Below the pieces are notes generated by a model. The model saw only the letters and a program-made list of their open reading frames with translations, did no database searches and was not told where the DNA came from. Below are positions 1 to 11,700 of a stretch of 64,000 nt of DNA, one piece after another (the stretch's first letter is position 1; each line of letters begins with the position of its first letter). This DNA is from Lingula anatina (lineage: Eukaryota > Brachiopoda > Lingulata > Lingulida > Lingulidae), in assembly GCF_001039355.2 (NCBI RefSeq), contig NW_019774958.1, forward strand, positions 619,719 through 683,718, read 5' to 3'. Made by a program: the position numbers and the translations under genes.

Positions 1-2656
1 ACCAGGTTTACGCTCCTTGCCTAAATAATAATTTTCAGAATGTGTGCAATGCCCTAAAATATTTATATGCTGTAAGGTATAACACTTGTTAGGATTTTGC
101 AAAAAGAAAATGTTCATTGTGAAATTTGCACTTAGCAAACAAGATAGATACCTGACGTTTTCGAGTATTTTTATTAAGTCCACAGACGGATCTTTGATAA
201 AGTATATCCCACTAAAGAAAAAACTAGTCAGAAAATATACGGATTTTCTCTCGAATCACATAAGTTTTTCTCCGATTTAATCAGGCGAGGTAAAAAATTT
301 CGAAAAATTCAATTCAAACCTCAAGAAAAAATATGCATCATTTATAAGATACGCTTCATTTATATCAGATATAACTTGCAAACTTTCTTAATTTTTCACA
401 AAACATAGCACTTTGTCCAGTCCACTTTGTAAACAACGAGCCAAACCTATTACCTCTCACTTCGACCTATTACTCCTTCAGGTGAACACTCGTACAATAC
501 CTTGTGGGTACAGTTACCAACAACAATACAGTTTAAATTGAGAGTTGGAAGTCAATAGTTTTACCTTAAACTGAAAACTTACTGTGGCCCGTATCAAATG
601 TCAACAAAAGTTCCTTGTATTCTTCCAAACTGTAATTTTGCATTGTTCAAATGTATAGAAAAAAAAGATGGTAGCTTGACGCATTTCTTTACCACCATGG
701 TTAAGCTTAATGCGTATGTGTCCATAAGGACAGCACAATTTGTTTAATGCATTAGTGCGTTTCAGTGATTGTGTTTAAGCTATTTAGCTGGCAATGAATG
801 ATTCCATGTTGTAATCTTGCAAATGATTATTAAATAAATGATTAAATAGAGCTGAACATGCTGTGTTGGAGGACATGTTGTGCACATTTTCCATTTTGAT
901 ATTCCTTTTGAACTGTACTAGTATATGTTTTTTTTTTTTTTTCAAATGAGTAATCGGAATATGCTGTGAGGTAATGTAAAATATAATAAAATGAATGTGA
1001 ACACACACTGTGCTTAGATAACACTTAACAGACACTTCTCAGCAGAATAAGAGATTTAATTCTTAGGTCTTTTCTGAACACAAATGAAATATGCACAAGT
1101 TGTGCAGAATGAGTGTTGCATATGGCCGATTTTGCCAAGGACTTGCATGACGCTTGAATGAAGATGCCCAGCGTAAATGAATTTGATCTACACCATGACT
1201 AATTCTGAACCCTAGCTGTATAGTGATCCCGATGCTGTTTTTGGTATTGCTACTGAAATAAGATTAAACGTTTATGGATATGCTGAAAGGAACACATGCG
1301 ACCCTGATTGAAGATGCCTTATACAGCGGTTCCAAATGAGTGCTTTGATATTCAACAAGGCAGAGTCGCTTGTGCTAATAGAATAATGATGAGTCTGAAT
1401 TGGTAGAGAGAGGTCCCAAAGTTATGGAGTGCCAAAAATATGTATGGCTGAGATGCACAGCATGCGTAATACATGTATGTGAATGAAGGCATAATGATAG
1501 AAACTTTGAAAAAAAAGTGTCAGTCACGTGGTGTTTAAAACAAGTAAACGTGGTAACGCACCCTGTTCCCTCAAGTCAGAAAGGATTTTTACTAAGAGTT
1601 TGTGTTAGGTGAACTCTGGCTGTTCATGCGTGCACACCGAGCACTCCCAAAGTCAATTTTTGGAGAGCGCGAGTGAATAGAGGACTTGTTCTGAGACCAA
1701 GTGTGTTTACCTGTTCATTGATGCTGCAAGCTTACTTTAGTAGAAGAAAAGGCGCTAGATTTTTTAGTGCAAGTACGGAGCTTATATAACTAGAGCAGCT
1801 TTTTTTTTTGTAGAACGTCGCACGCATGACTTGATCTCCATTTCTTATGCGCACACGGCGTAGACGGGCACAAAATGCTGACGCTGTTTACTTTTTTTAA
1901 ACAAACGGAGGTTGAACACTTTTACCCGCTCTGTTTATTAGCTATAGAATGCATTTCTCACTGCTTCACAACTTCCATTGATGATTCGGACGTCGGCGTC
2001 TGGTTAACCATAACACTAATTTGAGCAGGTTAAGGCGGACGACGACCGCACACTTAACACAGACATTGACAACAACTTCGCGTAGGCGTGCGACAGTGCG
2101 TGCCCACGCACCAAGCGTCCTGTTTTTGTCACAACGAGTTACCTCTGCGTTTGTGCAGGGTGCAGAACTCATTCATATCTTTTTTATGTAAACCTGTGGA
2201 ATTTTTAAACAAACAAGGATACAGCGACGTAACTCTATGAAGGGAAGTGTGTGGGCGGACGCTAAAGCAACGTATTTAGGCCTACCAGAGAAAAACAACC
2301 TCGGAGGATATCTGACAAGGGCGGGTGCCACAAAATAATACGACAGAGCAAACTTAATACGCCCAAAAAGTATAACTGAAAAGCTAGCGTAAAACGTAGG
2401 TGTTCGAGAAGAAACCATTACTATTATCTATAAACGGAACAGTGAACATAAAGTACATATACCAAAGTATGTACATAGTATTCCGCTGACCTTTGGTGAC
2501 ATATAGTATGCAACCTTTATTATAGATTAAAGTGCCAGGACAAGACTTCCGTTGGCTATATATATTTGTATATTCTTTTCGAAGTGACGACGGACGCTTG
2601 TAGTGATTTAACGACACACGCCTCCTAATAGTCCACTTTTTGTCGACTCACTTCGA
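1..2656. other. Non-coding upstream region, no gene recognised
   Basis: No convincing exon was found. The open frames here are short, lack family-like sequence, and several run through homopolymers. The stretch from about 1540 to 2650 is less AT-rich and has more CpG than its surroundings. Because it lies just before the candidate first exon of the grainyhead gene, it could contain that gene's promoter, but I see no clear TATA box. Confidence 0.4.
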
Positions 2657-2670
2657 ATGAAGATGAAGAC
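2657..2670 (+). CDS. Candidate first coding exon of grainyhead-like gene
   Basis: An ATG at 2657 opens a 14-nt stretch (M K M K plus two bases) that ends at a good donor (GTAAGT). It ends in phase 2, which is what the first confident exon at 5703 needs, so the join reads MKMKTHVSLQTD. With this exon all seventeen exons sum to 2826 nt, exactly 942 codons including the stop. Vertebrate GRHL proteins also have only a short N-terminal stretch before the conserved PLTAAT segment. The exon is too short to prove by sequence; another 5' exon, possibly outside the window, could be used instead. Confidence 0.35.
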
Positions 2671-2796
2671 GTAAGTAGAAAAAAAAACACTTGCAACATG
2701 ATTAATTTTATGGTTGCGATTGCAACAGCTTCAAATTTACTTTGAACGAAAAGCTCGTGTTTCAGACCGTGAATGTAATCTCTGTTAAAATGTTAA

Positions 2797-3084
2797 GGCT
2801 CTGTCACATCTAGCGTACAGACGTGCGTAAGAGTATCGTATGTGACATCGATTACACGCACAACTTTGAGCGTATGAAATCACCGTTTTCAGCGAATGAA
2901 AAATAGATATAAGCAGTGTATGGAATTGTTTTTGAACGTGGTAAAAACATTCCGTCCGGGTATGCAAGTGCACACCAACGTTTGTCTGCGTATACGACGT
3001 AATTCTTACGAAATCCCTTGTATTTGTCTGCGTATAGGTAATTTTTCTCATACGTAAGTACTATACGCTAGGTGTGACAGGGCC
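2797..3084. mobile_element. TTAA-type MITE with ~21-bp inverted repeats
   Basis: The left end (GGCTCTGTCACATCTAGCGT, 2797-2816) matches the reverse complement of the right end (3064-3084) with two mismatches. TTAA lies immediately outside the left end and TTTA outside the right end, suggesting a decayed TTAA target site duplication of the piggyBac/Kolobok kind. The interior of about 250 bp has no transposase frame and is full of TACG/CGTA words. It is a non-autonomous element in the presumed first GRHL intron. The superfamily is an inference from the target site only. Confidence 0.7.
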
Positions 3085-4586
3085 TTTACGGACCGTGTCC
3101 GTGCTCCAGATAGAGCGTTCTGTTTCTGTTATGTCTCATGTTTATGGTATTGATGATCAGAATAACGGTCAAGTGCAGGTGAGGGGTGGTCAGTTCATGC
3201 CTTAGCTGAATTCCTTAAAAAAACACGATCAGCCCAGGGCTGAGCCTGGGGAGATTATTTGTGACGGCGTCCCTTGCTGAAAACCGTGAGATACGACTAT
3301 ATATAAATTATATTTTGTAAAAAAAAAAAAAGAGTTGCCTTAGCTCGGTGAATAGTAGACCGAACGGGGATAGGGTTCTTATTTACCCTCTGATATCAGG
3401 ATCCTTTCAAATAGTCAGTATAGTATATGTAGAGAATACTATAATTTTGTAACAGACTACTAGCGTACCCTGCGGTCAAAGAGTAAGTCTGGCTGCAGTT
3501 GTGACATCTTTTTATAGTACAGTAGGTACCGGTCTCTTGGACACGTCTAGAACGAATAAATTCATTCGTCCAAGGATGTGTTTATGGCGTGAAAAGTGAT
3601 AATTTAGTTAGTGTTCGTCACACCAAGTCACTGGTTCAGTGCACATCAGCTAGTGTTTTCAATAGGACTTTTCGGGCCGCTTTATAAGAACCGTGATTTA
3701 GAGCATCTATTAACTACTTAACGACATCTCATTTTTCTGTTGTTCATTAAAAATTGTTCCGCCCCAGAGGTTCCCTTTCTGCAAATATTTGAGATAAAAC
3801 CGTTCTAGTTTGAAAGGTTTCACATTTTGGAATATCTTAACATCAGTTTAACTTTGGAGTGTTTTTATGGGAAACGACTTGAATGTCATTATTGTTTTCC
3901 TCATTTAATCGCTCATCTGGCTTTTTTACACTCTCATTTTCATAATCAGTATTTCTACGTAAAGCTTCCTGGGTGTTCTCGTAAAGTGACTCTATATTCT
4001 TAACCGCTTTAATACATTAGATACATTATAAAGCGTTGTTCTTAATTTTTAGATAACCCACGTAGTTTCAAATCGTCGATAAGCAGCTTGTCCGGATTTT
4101 AAAGGTACCCATTCACAAGGGCCACGCCTTTCCTGTAGACGCCCTCTAAATCACCGCCCACCTCAATCAACAGTTTATTGATTTGAGTCCTGTTACTTCA
4201 ACTCGGAACAAAGTAAATAGAATAATGCCTTACAAAAACACAATTTTCAGTCGAAGAAATTTATTCCTTGTAGCACAACAGAAATCGTATAAGATTGACT
4301 CGTGGACAAAAAGTTTAAATTCAAGTTTTTGTTTACAACTACTAGCGGCCTGGGGATAAAAGACTTAGTGAACACACATAATAAATCATATCGTTTTTGT
4401 TATGACATGAAAGCACTTATTGAACCTATCGTCACAAAATCTGTTATTTTTTCATATTCTTTTTCTTAAAGTTGCATCTTAATGGAGAAAACACGTTCTA
4501 AGAAGTGTTTTATTTATTTCAAAACGGTGTGATAGTCATGTATAGCTTTACATTTGAAGCTTACGAGTAAAACCTTAATTCCAAAG

Positions 4587-4657
4587 TTTTTTTTTTTTTT
4601 TTTTTTTTTTAAACGAAAAACGACGCTGAATCTCTCTGTCACTTTCTTTCTCTCTCT

Positions 4658-4702
<45 letters not shown>
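4587..4702. repeat. Poly-T tract and (CA)n microsatellite
   Basis: A run of 24 T at 4587-4610 is followed, after a pyrimidine-rich spacer, by about 21 CA units at 4660-4702. Open frames across it on both strands are low-complexity artefacts. Confidence 0.95.
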
Positions 4703-4706
<4 letters not shown>

Positions 4707-5702
4707 TTGCATATTTGTCACTTTTGGTCCTTATATTGTGATGTGGGCGGTCTTAGAATAACTGGTAAGAATTGGTAACGACTTTACATTCTGACAACCA
4801 GCAATTTACTTTTCATGCTGCGTTAATTACTCGATGCCAGGTTATCATCAATATCAGCTAATATCGCATTGTTGTTGGCAAGTTGATGGTCGAATTTTGT
4901 TGTCAGATCCGTGGGGGTCCAGATCGGAGGTGTTTTAATTCGCCAGGCTCCGTGCGTACCTGAACGAACACATTAAATGGGTGTGAGTGAGACAATGGCC
5001 AGGTAAAAATTGGCGGAGTGAATGGAACGCTAATGGTCCTATTTGTCACAGCCTGTGAATGATCTGATTTATTTAATGCACGCTGGGTGAGCGGAAGGGA
5101 GGTTACGACAATGAAATTAATTACTACGTGTCCACTCTGCATCATCGTAGTACTTCAAACACTTTGTTTTGATATGTGGGACTCCGCAATCAGTTTATTT
5201 CTGTCCCACCTGGGCAGTGGTTAACGGACAGATGAAAACAATTGACCATGTTTGCCTTCTCGAAGCAGCTTATAGCGGTTAAGCGAAATAGATTTAAATT
5301 AATTTTTTTTCATGTTTTTCTTTTGTTGTCCATGATCCATTCAAATATGCGATTTTCAACGGAGCAGAACAAATCAAACATTGACTTATGCATTTTTGTC
5401 TGCATTTTCCCTTCTGTGTACTCCTGCCATATCTTTTTAAGTGTTAAGTTAATATATAACAAAAGTGGAAGTCAAGAGTTGATAAACATTCTTCCTTCAC
5501 TGTTTGTTACCACTCGAGTATTTGTTGACCAAAGATGTGTGAAAAAATTAATTTAGCTGTGGTTTTTTGAGGACGTAGAGTTTCAAGTTTCACTGGCCTG
5601 ACTTTTTGTTTGCGTGTGTAATGACTCGTGAAGCGACCAGGGGAATAACATTTAGAAGTCATTTTCAAACTATACCAATACAGTTTACATCAATTTTTTC
5701 AG

Positions 5703-8700
5703 GCATGTTTCTCTGCAAACAGACACTCTAAAGGCCGATGAGATCCCGGCAGACATACGGGCCTTTTTCGGCCACCCCCTCACCGCTGCCACCACTGCTA
5801 TCGATGGTGAAGATGCGCATGCGTCAGCACTGGCGCTTCTTCACGAATACCATAACTTACCTGCGATCGACAGGGGTGATCTTAAGGTTGGGGACAAATA
5901 CGAATCCATCCAAGATTTACTTGATAAAAGTGAAAGGCAAGACAAGGCAGCTGGAACAGAGAAAGATTCTTTCAGGTAAATTATAATTTTTCCCGTTTTT
6001 CGTATTGTACGTTTGGGAAGTAAGTTTTCTCAACTGGATGTTTACTTACAAATTTTGCCTTGACATTTAATGGAATATCATCACTTAAAAAGCGTTTTCT
6101 GACTTGGTTTTAAATACTGTCGGGTATATACTGATTTCATTTTCCATCTTTCACATGGGGTGCCCACGTCAAATCATGAACACGGTTACGATTAGTACCC
6201 TGAAGATCACAGTGTATTTCCGCACGTCTTTTTTTTTCAAATTTTTTTAAACATGTTTATTGTAGATGACGCTATGGTAATGCCTAGACCACTGGCATCA
6301 TAACTTGCCGATGGCATCTGCAGATAAATATAATTTACACCTTCCGAGACACTAAAATAAGCCTAGCGCATGACCAAAATACCAAGCCTTAAGAAAGATT
6401 TTTTTTTGAATGTAGCCGAATAAGGTCATTAGTGGTTGCTTGAGAAGATCTAAACACGAATGTTGCAAAATCATATCTACATGCCAAATCTTTGTATTTT
6501 TTTAAGAAAGTGAGTTTGACATGTCATTTTGGTCACCTTTTTTATCAATGGAAATCCCATCCTATATTCGTGTATTAGACAGAGCATTAAGTGGACAGGT
6601 ATTAACACGCAGTGTATGGTGTGAGAGGGGGAAGAGAACTCTGAGGCTGAAAAAAGCATTAAAGTATAAACCTGATAGATATTTTACCCAGAGAATGAGA
6701 TAGAGGCCTGGTATTTGTTGTCCCAATACAAGTGCATGTACAATATAGAAAGAAATACGTTCGAGCTTTTTGTAAAGATCACAATCAAAGTCCTCTTCCT
6801 TTTTATCTGGCATTCATCTAACAGCCCCTGGGTCTGCGGTTTAGGGGCGTTAAGTTTTTTAAAATCAAGAAGCAAAAGGTACCGACTACTGATTATCTTG
6901 TCCATGCCGACCAAAATATATTCCAAAATATATTTCAAGTCTTAATCGTGTTACCGTAGGCGAAATTACCTTCCCTGTCCAAATATTGAATATTTACTGC
7001 GAGATACATTATCTGTTATACCTTTAAAGAAAACATAGGTAAGGCGTATAATTTACGTTCAGGCAAAGGTTTGTCCGATAGGACATCGCTGTGTTGTGGT
7101 CAAGAATTATCTTGGTGCCTCTACCCTTGAAGTACATTGCGGGCGCAGATTTCTTCCGCCCCGACTTAGGGGATACCCAAAGGGGTTGGAATACTTTATC
7201 GCTCTGTACGGCGCCTTACCGGTACGATGATCGACCTTGGGGGCTCAATAACCTCGTGAGACTTTGAAAAAAGTAAAAAAAACGTCCACACCATATCATC
7301 ATGGCAAATTGACCAACGCTGACTTCAACAAGTTGTGGTTATGTTAATCACCTGCACGCTCTACGTGACCTGTCACAAAGACCCGAGGCCTTCGAAGATG
7401 TAAAAAATGTCGCTGTGTATTTCCAAAGAAACTTGTAATTCACATCTGCAATTCAAAACAGTTACTATTCTTATCTGTTAGATGATGTTTTATGCAGCGA
7501 TGTCCTATCGGACAAACCTTTGCCTGAACGTAAATTATACGCCTTACCTATGTTTTCTTTAAAGGTATGAGTCGTGCTGTTACAGACACAGGTGTTCCTT
7601 GTCATTTTTTATCAGAATTGTATCAATATGAGAAAAAGAAAATAAATGAATTAGCATTACATACATGTAAGATTCTGGGAGACTTGGACTGTAATCATGA
7701 GGACCGGGAAGATTTATCTAAAATACTGATAGACTTATTGGAAATAAACCTACAGACATGGTATTTTAAAGAACAGTTTTAGTTTAAGGCAGTCAGCTCT
7801 AGTTATGGTTCAACAGTGTACCATAAATTATAGTGTTTGCTTAATTATAACTTTTAACCTTAATCTAAGATTTTTTATTTTGTTTTGTTTCTGATGTATG
7901 TACGGTTCGGTGACTTGTAGGCCCACGAGGCTGGGTGATTTGTGTATCTATATCACGTTAATAAATAAATAATATTTACTATTTACATACAAAGTAATCA
8001 TTCTCTCAAAAAATATGTTTCTGATATGTTTCGGCCAAAGAAAAAAAATTAAAAACTGCATGGTTTTGTATATTTTAATACTATGTCAAAATATGTGAAA
8101 CATCACGTGTTTTCTCCCATTTTCCTTACGAGGGTATCTGTTTATGGTTAGCTAAAAACCACGAAATAAAACTTAAGTCATTGAATAGTGATAATGGCGC
8201 CTATACTTTAACAATTAAGATTTTCCGTGTAACCTTTGCGTCTTGGCGTAACACTTACGATAATATCTGATCATTTTGGGTGCTGTTACGGTGAACGCAC
8301 CCATGTAATCGCGGCCTATCTCTGTTTTCTGAACAGCAAGGGAGTGGTAGCGTGCGTGGAGCTTTTTTCATCGCACCCCAATATTTTATATTATCTAAAC
8401 ACGCAAAAAAAAATTGATCAATGGACGAAGGGGCAGAGTGTATGTTTCACTGTCTTGGAGCTTTTTTTTCTCTTTTTTTAGGTAGCTGGTACTAATGTCC
8501 TTAAGGCATGTTATCTGAACTTAAGCTATGGAATGACTGCAGAACTAGTAGTAGAAATATGAAAAGTGCATGTAACCGTTAATTTGCCATTTTTTCGGTG
8601 CAGTATTTGGGGGCTTTTAGTCAATAAGTTGCTGGCCAGTGTACACCGAAGAGGCGTTGCGCCCTTCAGGAAAATGTGTTTAGTTCTTTAATTAATTCAT

Positions 8701-11700
8701 TTCATGTCCCTAAATCCGCTATTTTACAGAATGACTCTTGTTGGCGCCCTGTTTGGTGCCAGCCTGAGACAGTTGTCCCAGGGTGGTTACCATTAAAGTT
8801 TTAGTCAGTAAGTATAGTTTTGGGAAAAGGACTTAACAGTCCGTGGTCCCCTGGAGTATCATCTGTATAATGTCATGCAATCATCCTCCTTTTCGCTGTT
8901 AACACATTTGGGTAATGTATGTCCGAATCAAGACCGCTCTGTATAGGACTTTTTGTGAACGCATTATGTCACCCCTCTGTACGTGCGAAAAGCAATAATC
9001 TGCCCGACGTTGCCTAAAAAAACGATAACAATTATCGATTGTCGCATCTTATCCGACGGTACTTTCTGATTTATGCCGTCACCATACTTATTACTTGAAT
9101 CATGATATCCCAGTTCATCCGTTGAACGACTGAATAGAAAAAAAAAACGTATTGGTTTGAAAATAGTTTGTCCACGAAAATAATTTGTCCACGGAAAAAG
9201 TGAAGCAAGTAGTGCTTTTCCGTTTTGCGAGAAAATAACGATTTGTTGGGACTGAATGGGACACCGAGTAGGAGGTCTGAGTAAATTTTATTTATTATGT
9301 TTTTTAACAACGTAACAATCCTCATCCCTTACCTTTATAGACGAAGGAGCGGCACAGGATGAAAAGCGAATTCGTGTTTTCTTATACCGACGCCTACGTG
9401 CCTTGACACGCTGCCATAGTGCACAGCTTACGCAATTAGTTTGTTACAAGAAGAGCGTTTTTATCACCTTAAAAATATGTCAAAAATAAATTGTCCCAGG
9501 TCGTAATTGTCTGCTCTGCTGGGTTGGAAAGTTAGTATGTACTCAGTAAATATCTTCCCAGGTATCTTGAATACGTGTGTTATCTTGTACTTATTCAGGA
9601 AAGTGCTAAGGTGACGTAATGTGTTTTTTTACAATTTAGAAAGGAAAATTAGAGAAACTGACACATTCTTGCACCTAAGTGCTCTGTTTAAAGGGGCACC
9701 TCTGTTTTCAACTAAATGACATGGTTGCTATAAATCAATCCTAATTTGAAGTGTGTAGGAGTTTTTTTTTTACAGATACTTTACATAAAGAAATAAATGG
9801 AAATTATCCAAGCGCGGTGTTTTTGAAAATATCAAATTCTTGCACATAATAATAACAATACGTTTATTTGAAACATTACAACCAAAGTTTTGAAGTTGTA
9901 CGGATAATAAAGTTCGAAAAAATTATGAAATAAAATATTTATATAAAATAAAAGCTTTTCATAAAAATCAAATTGAATTCGAATTAAAAATGGACCTCTG
10001 AAAGTTGGTTAAAGAAAGCGGGATCAAAGAGTTTCTAGAACGTTCGGTCCTGAATTTTGGCACACTTAAGTTGGATTGGTTATGTCTTCACTTTTTGTAA
10101 AATCTGTATTTTAAGAGATACTTTAGTTTTATCCTTGTCTTTTGCATAGTTCTGTGCGCCGCTTTTCTAAAATGACAAAACATTCCTATCAGGCATAGAT
10201 AATGGGACTATTTAAAGGATCAAATATTCCACAATAGAAATAAAAAGTAACTACTTAATCGAAACATACATTGATATCAAGACAATATTCTGAACTGAAT
10301 CAATTCACTAGAATCTAGGATCCTAGCTGGAATGAAACCACAGCTACAAATTTCAATACCAACTACAATACATTTCTATATTAATACTGACAAGAGCGCA
10401 GCATCCGCAAATATTTTCTTTAATAAGATAATTAAAAGTGAAACAGCTGTTTTTTTTTCATCAAGTCTTTTTGCCAGACAACAGGTCCTTAACATTAAGA
10501 AGCGATGTCTAGTTTGTATCACCAATTGGTATCCTGTCTCATAAATTCCGTCAAGTTAATATCAAATAGTTTATAAGATTCATTAAGGAGGGCGTTTTGC
10601 TGTACTCTTATTAGTTAACAGTGCGGCTTATTGTTCTTCCGTGTGCCAGTGACAGGTGACATGCTCCGTGTTTGTCTCCGCCACATGGCAGGGGGGATCC
10701 AAGCACGCGCAGTTTCTATTGACGATACCGTCTTTTGTGCTCGTGTCATAAGGTAATCATCATTTGGGTGCTGACCAATATAGCTCTCTGTCTAGTACAA
10801 ATGCCGGGCTTGCATGTCAAAGTGTGTTTTATCTGTGTTAACTGTGACTGCTTGTGTGTGCGTGTTACTTCAAACGGGCAGCACATATTGAAAATGCGAA
10901 CCTTTCCAGTGCCCCCAGCAGCGATAGCAGTGACAGCATAAGCAGCAGCGAAGGGCAGCCGAAGTCGGAGGACCCATGGTTGTCACAGGAGCTGGAGAAC
11001 ATTCTGAATGACAGAGCCAATACGACCCAGGAGAGACCGTCGCCCAAACCCTCTTCCTCACAGAGACGTCATTATCCACAGAGACAGGTGCGTTACCAGC
11101 ATCCTCGTGCTAAATGTTCATTTACTGAGTTTATTGACCTATGTTTTATATCGTTGAAACTTAAAACGGCAAGCGCATTACAGACAACTTTTTTTCTTCA
11201 AATTGTCCACAGGCAAATACGAGTTTTTGAAGTAAGTACGACTATTTCTAGAAAAAAAAACATGAAATTGTCATAAACTCCGTCCATTTCGTTGCAGTAT
11301 GAGATTATTCATGGTAATCATTTCGTATTCTTAAATGTGTGTAATGTCATATATTGTGCATACTATTCCTTTTTCAGAACGGTTGTATAGACAAAAACGA
11401 TCATCTCGATGACAGCGAAAACTGTCTGAAAGACAATTTCAACTTTAGCGACGGAAAAGAATGCAAGTCGTCGCAGCCAGAGGGAGATTCTGTCTGTACA
11501 GTTAATTCGGCCATATTGAACGTCGTAATCAAACAAGAAGGAACAAAACATTGCAGCCTGCAAAATAACAGTGCCAACAACAACAACATGGACATTCATA
11601 TTAATAACACCGGTAATGTTAATGACTTACTGAAAATGAAACTTAATGGAGGAACAAATGGACACTGCTATGATGATCTCAGGTTAAATGGAGTCGTACA

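Noticed and set aside
4514-4778. Open frames across the poly-T/(CA)n region on both strands
   Set aside because: Created by microsatellite translation (CVCV and THTH repeats).
7092-7494. Possible tRNA or SINE head inside the MITE
   Set aside because: No A-box/B-box pair or cloverleaf could be found in the GC-richer interior.
7567-7782. 71-codon frame starting [10 protein letters not shown] directly after the MITE
   Set aside because: Its ATG overlaps the TA target site of the MITE and the protein resembles nothing I know. It could be a decayed remnant, but there is not enough to call a gene.
10854-10909. Upstream extension of the GRHL exon reading [13 protein letters not shown]
   Set aside because: The acceptor TTTCCAG at 10903-10909 gives the phase demanded by exon 5703-5975. 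The upstream part is then intron; the MCACYF frame would need an unrelated start.
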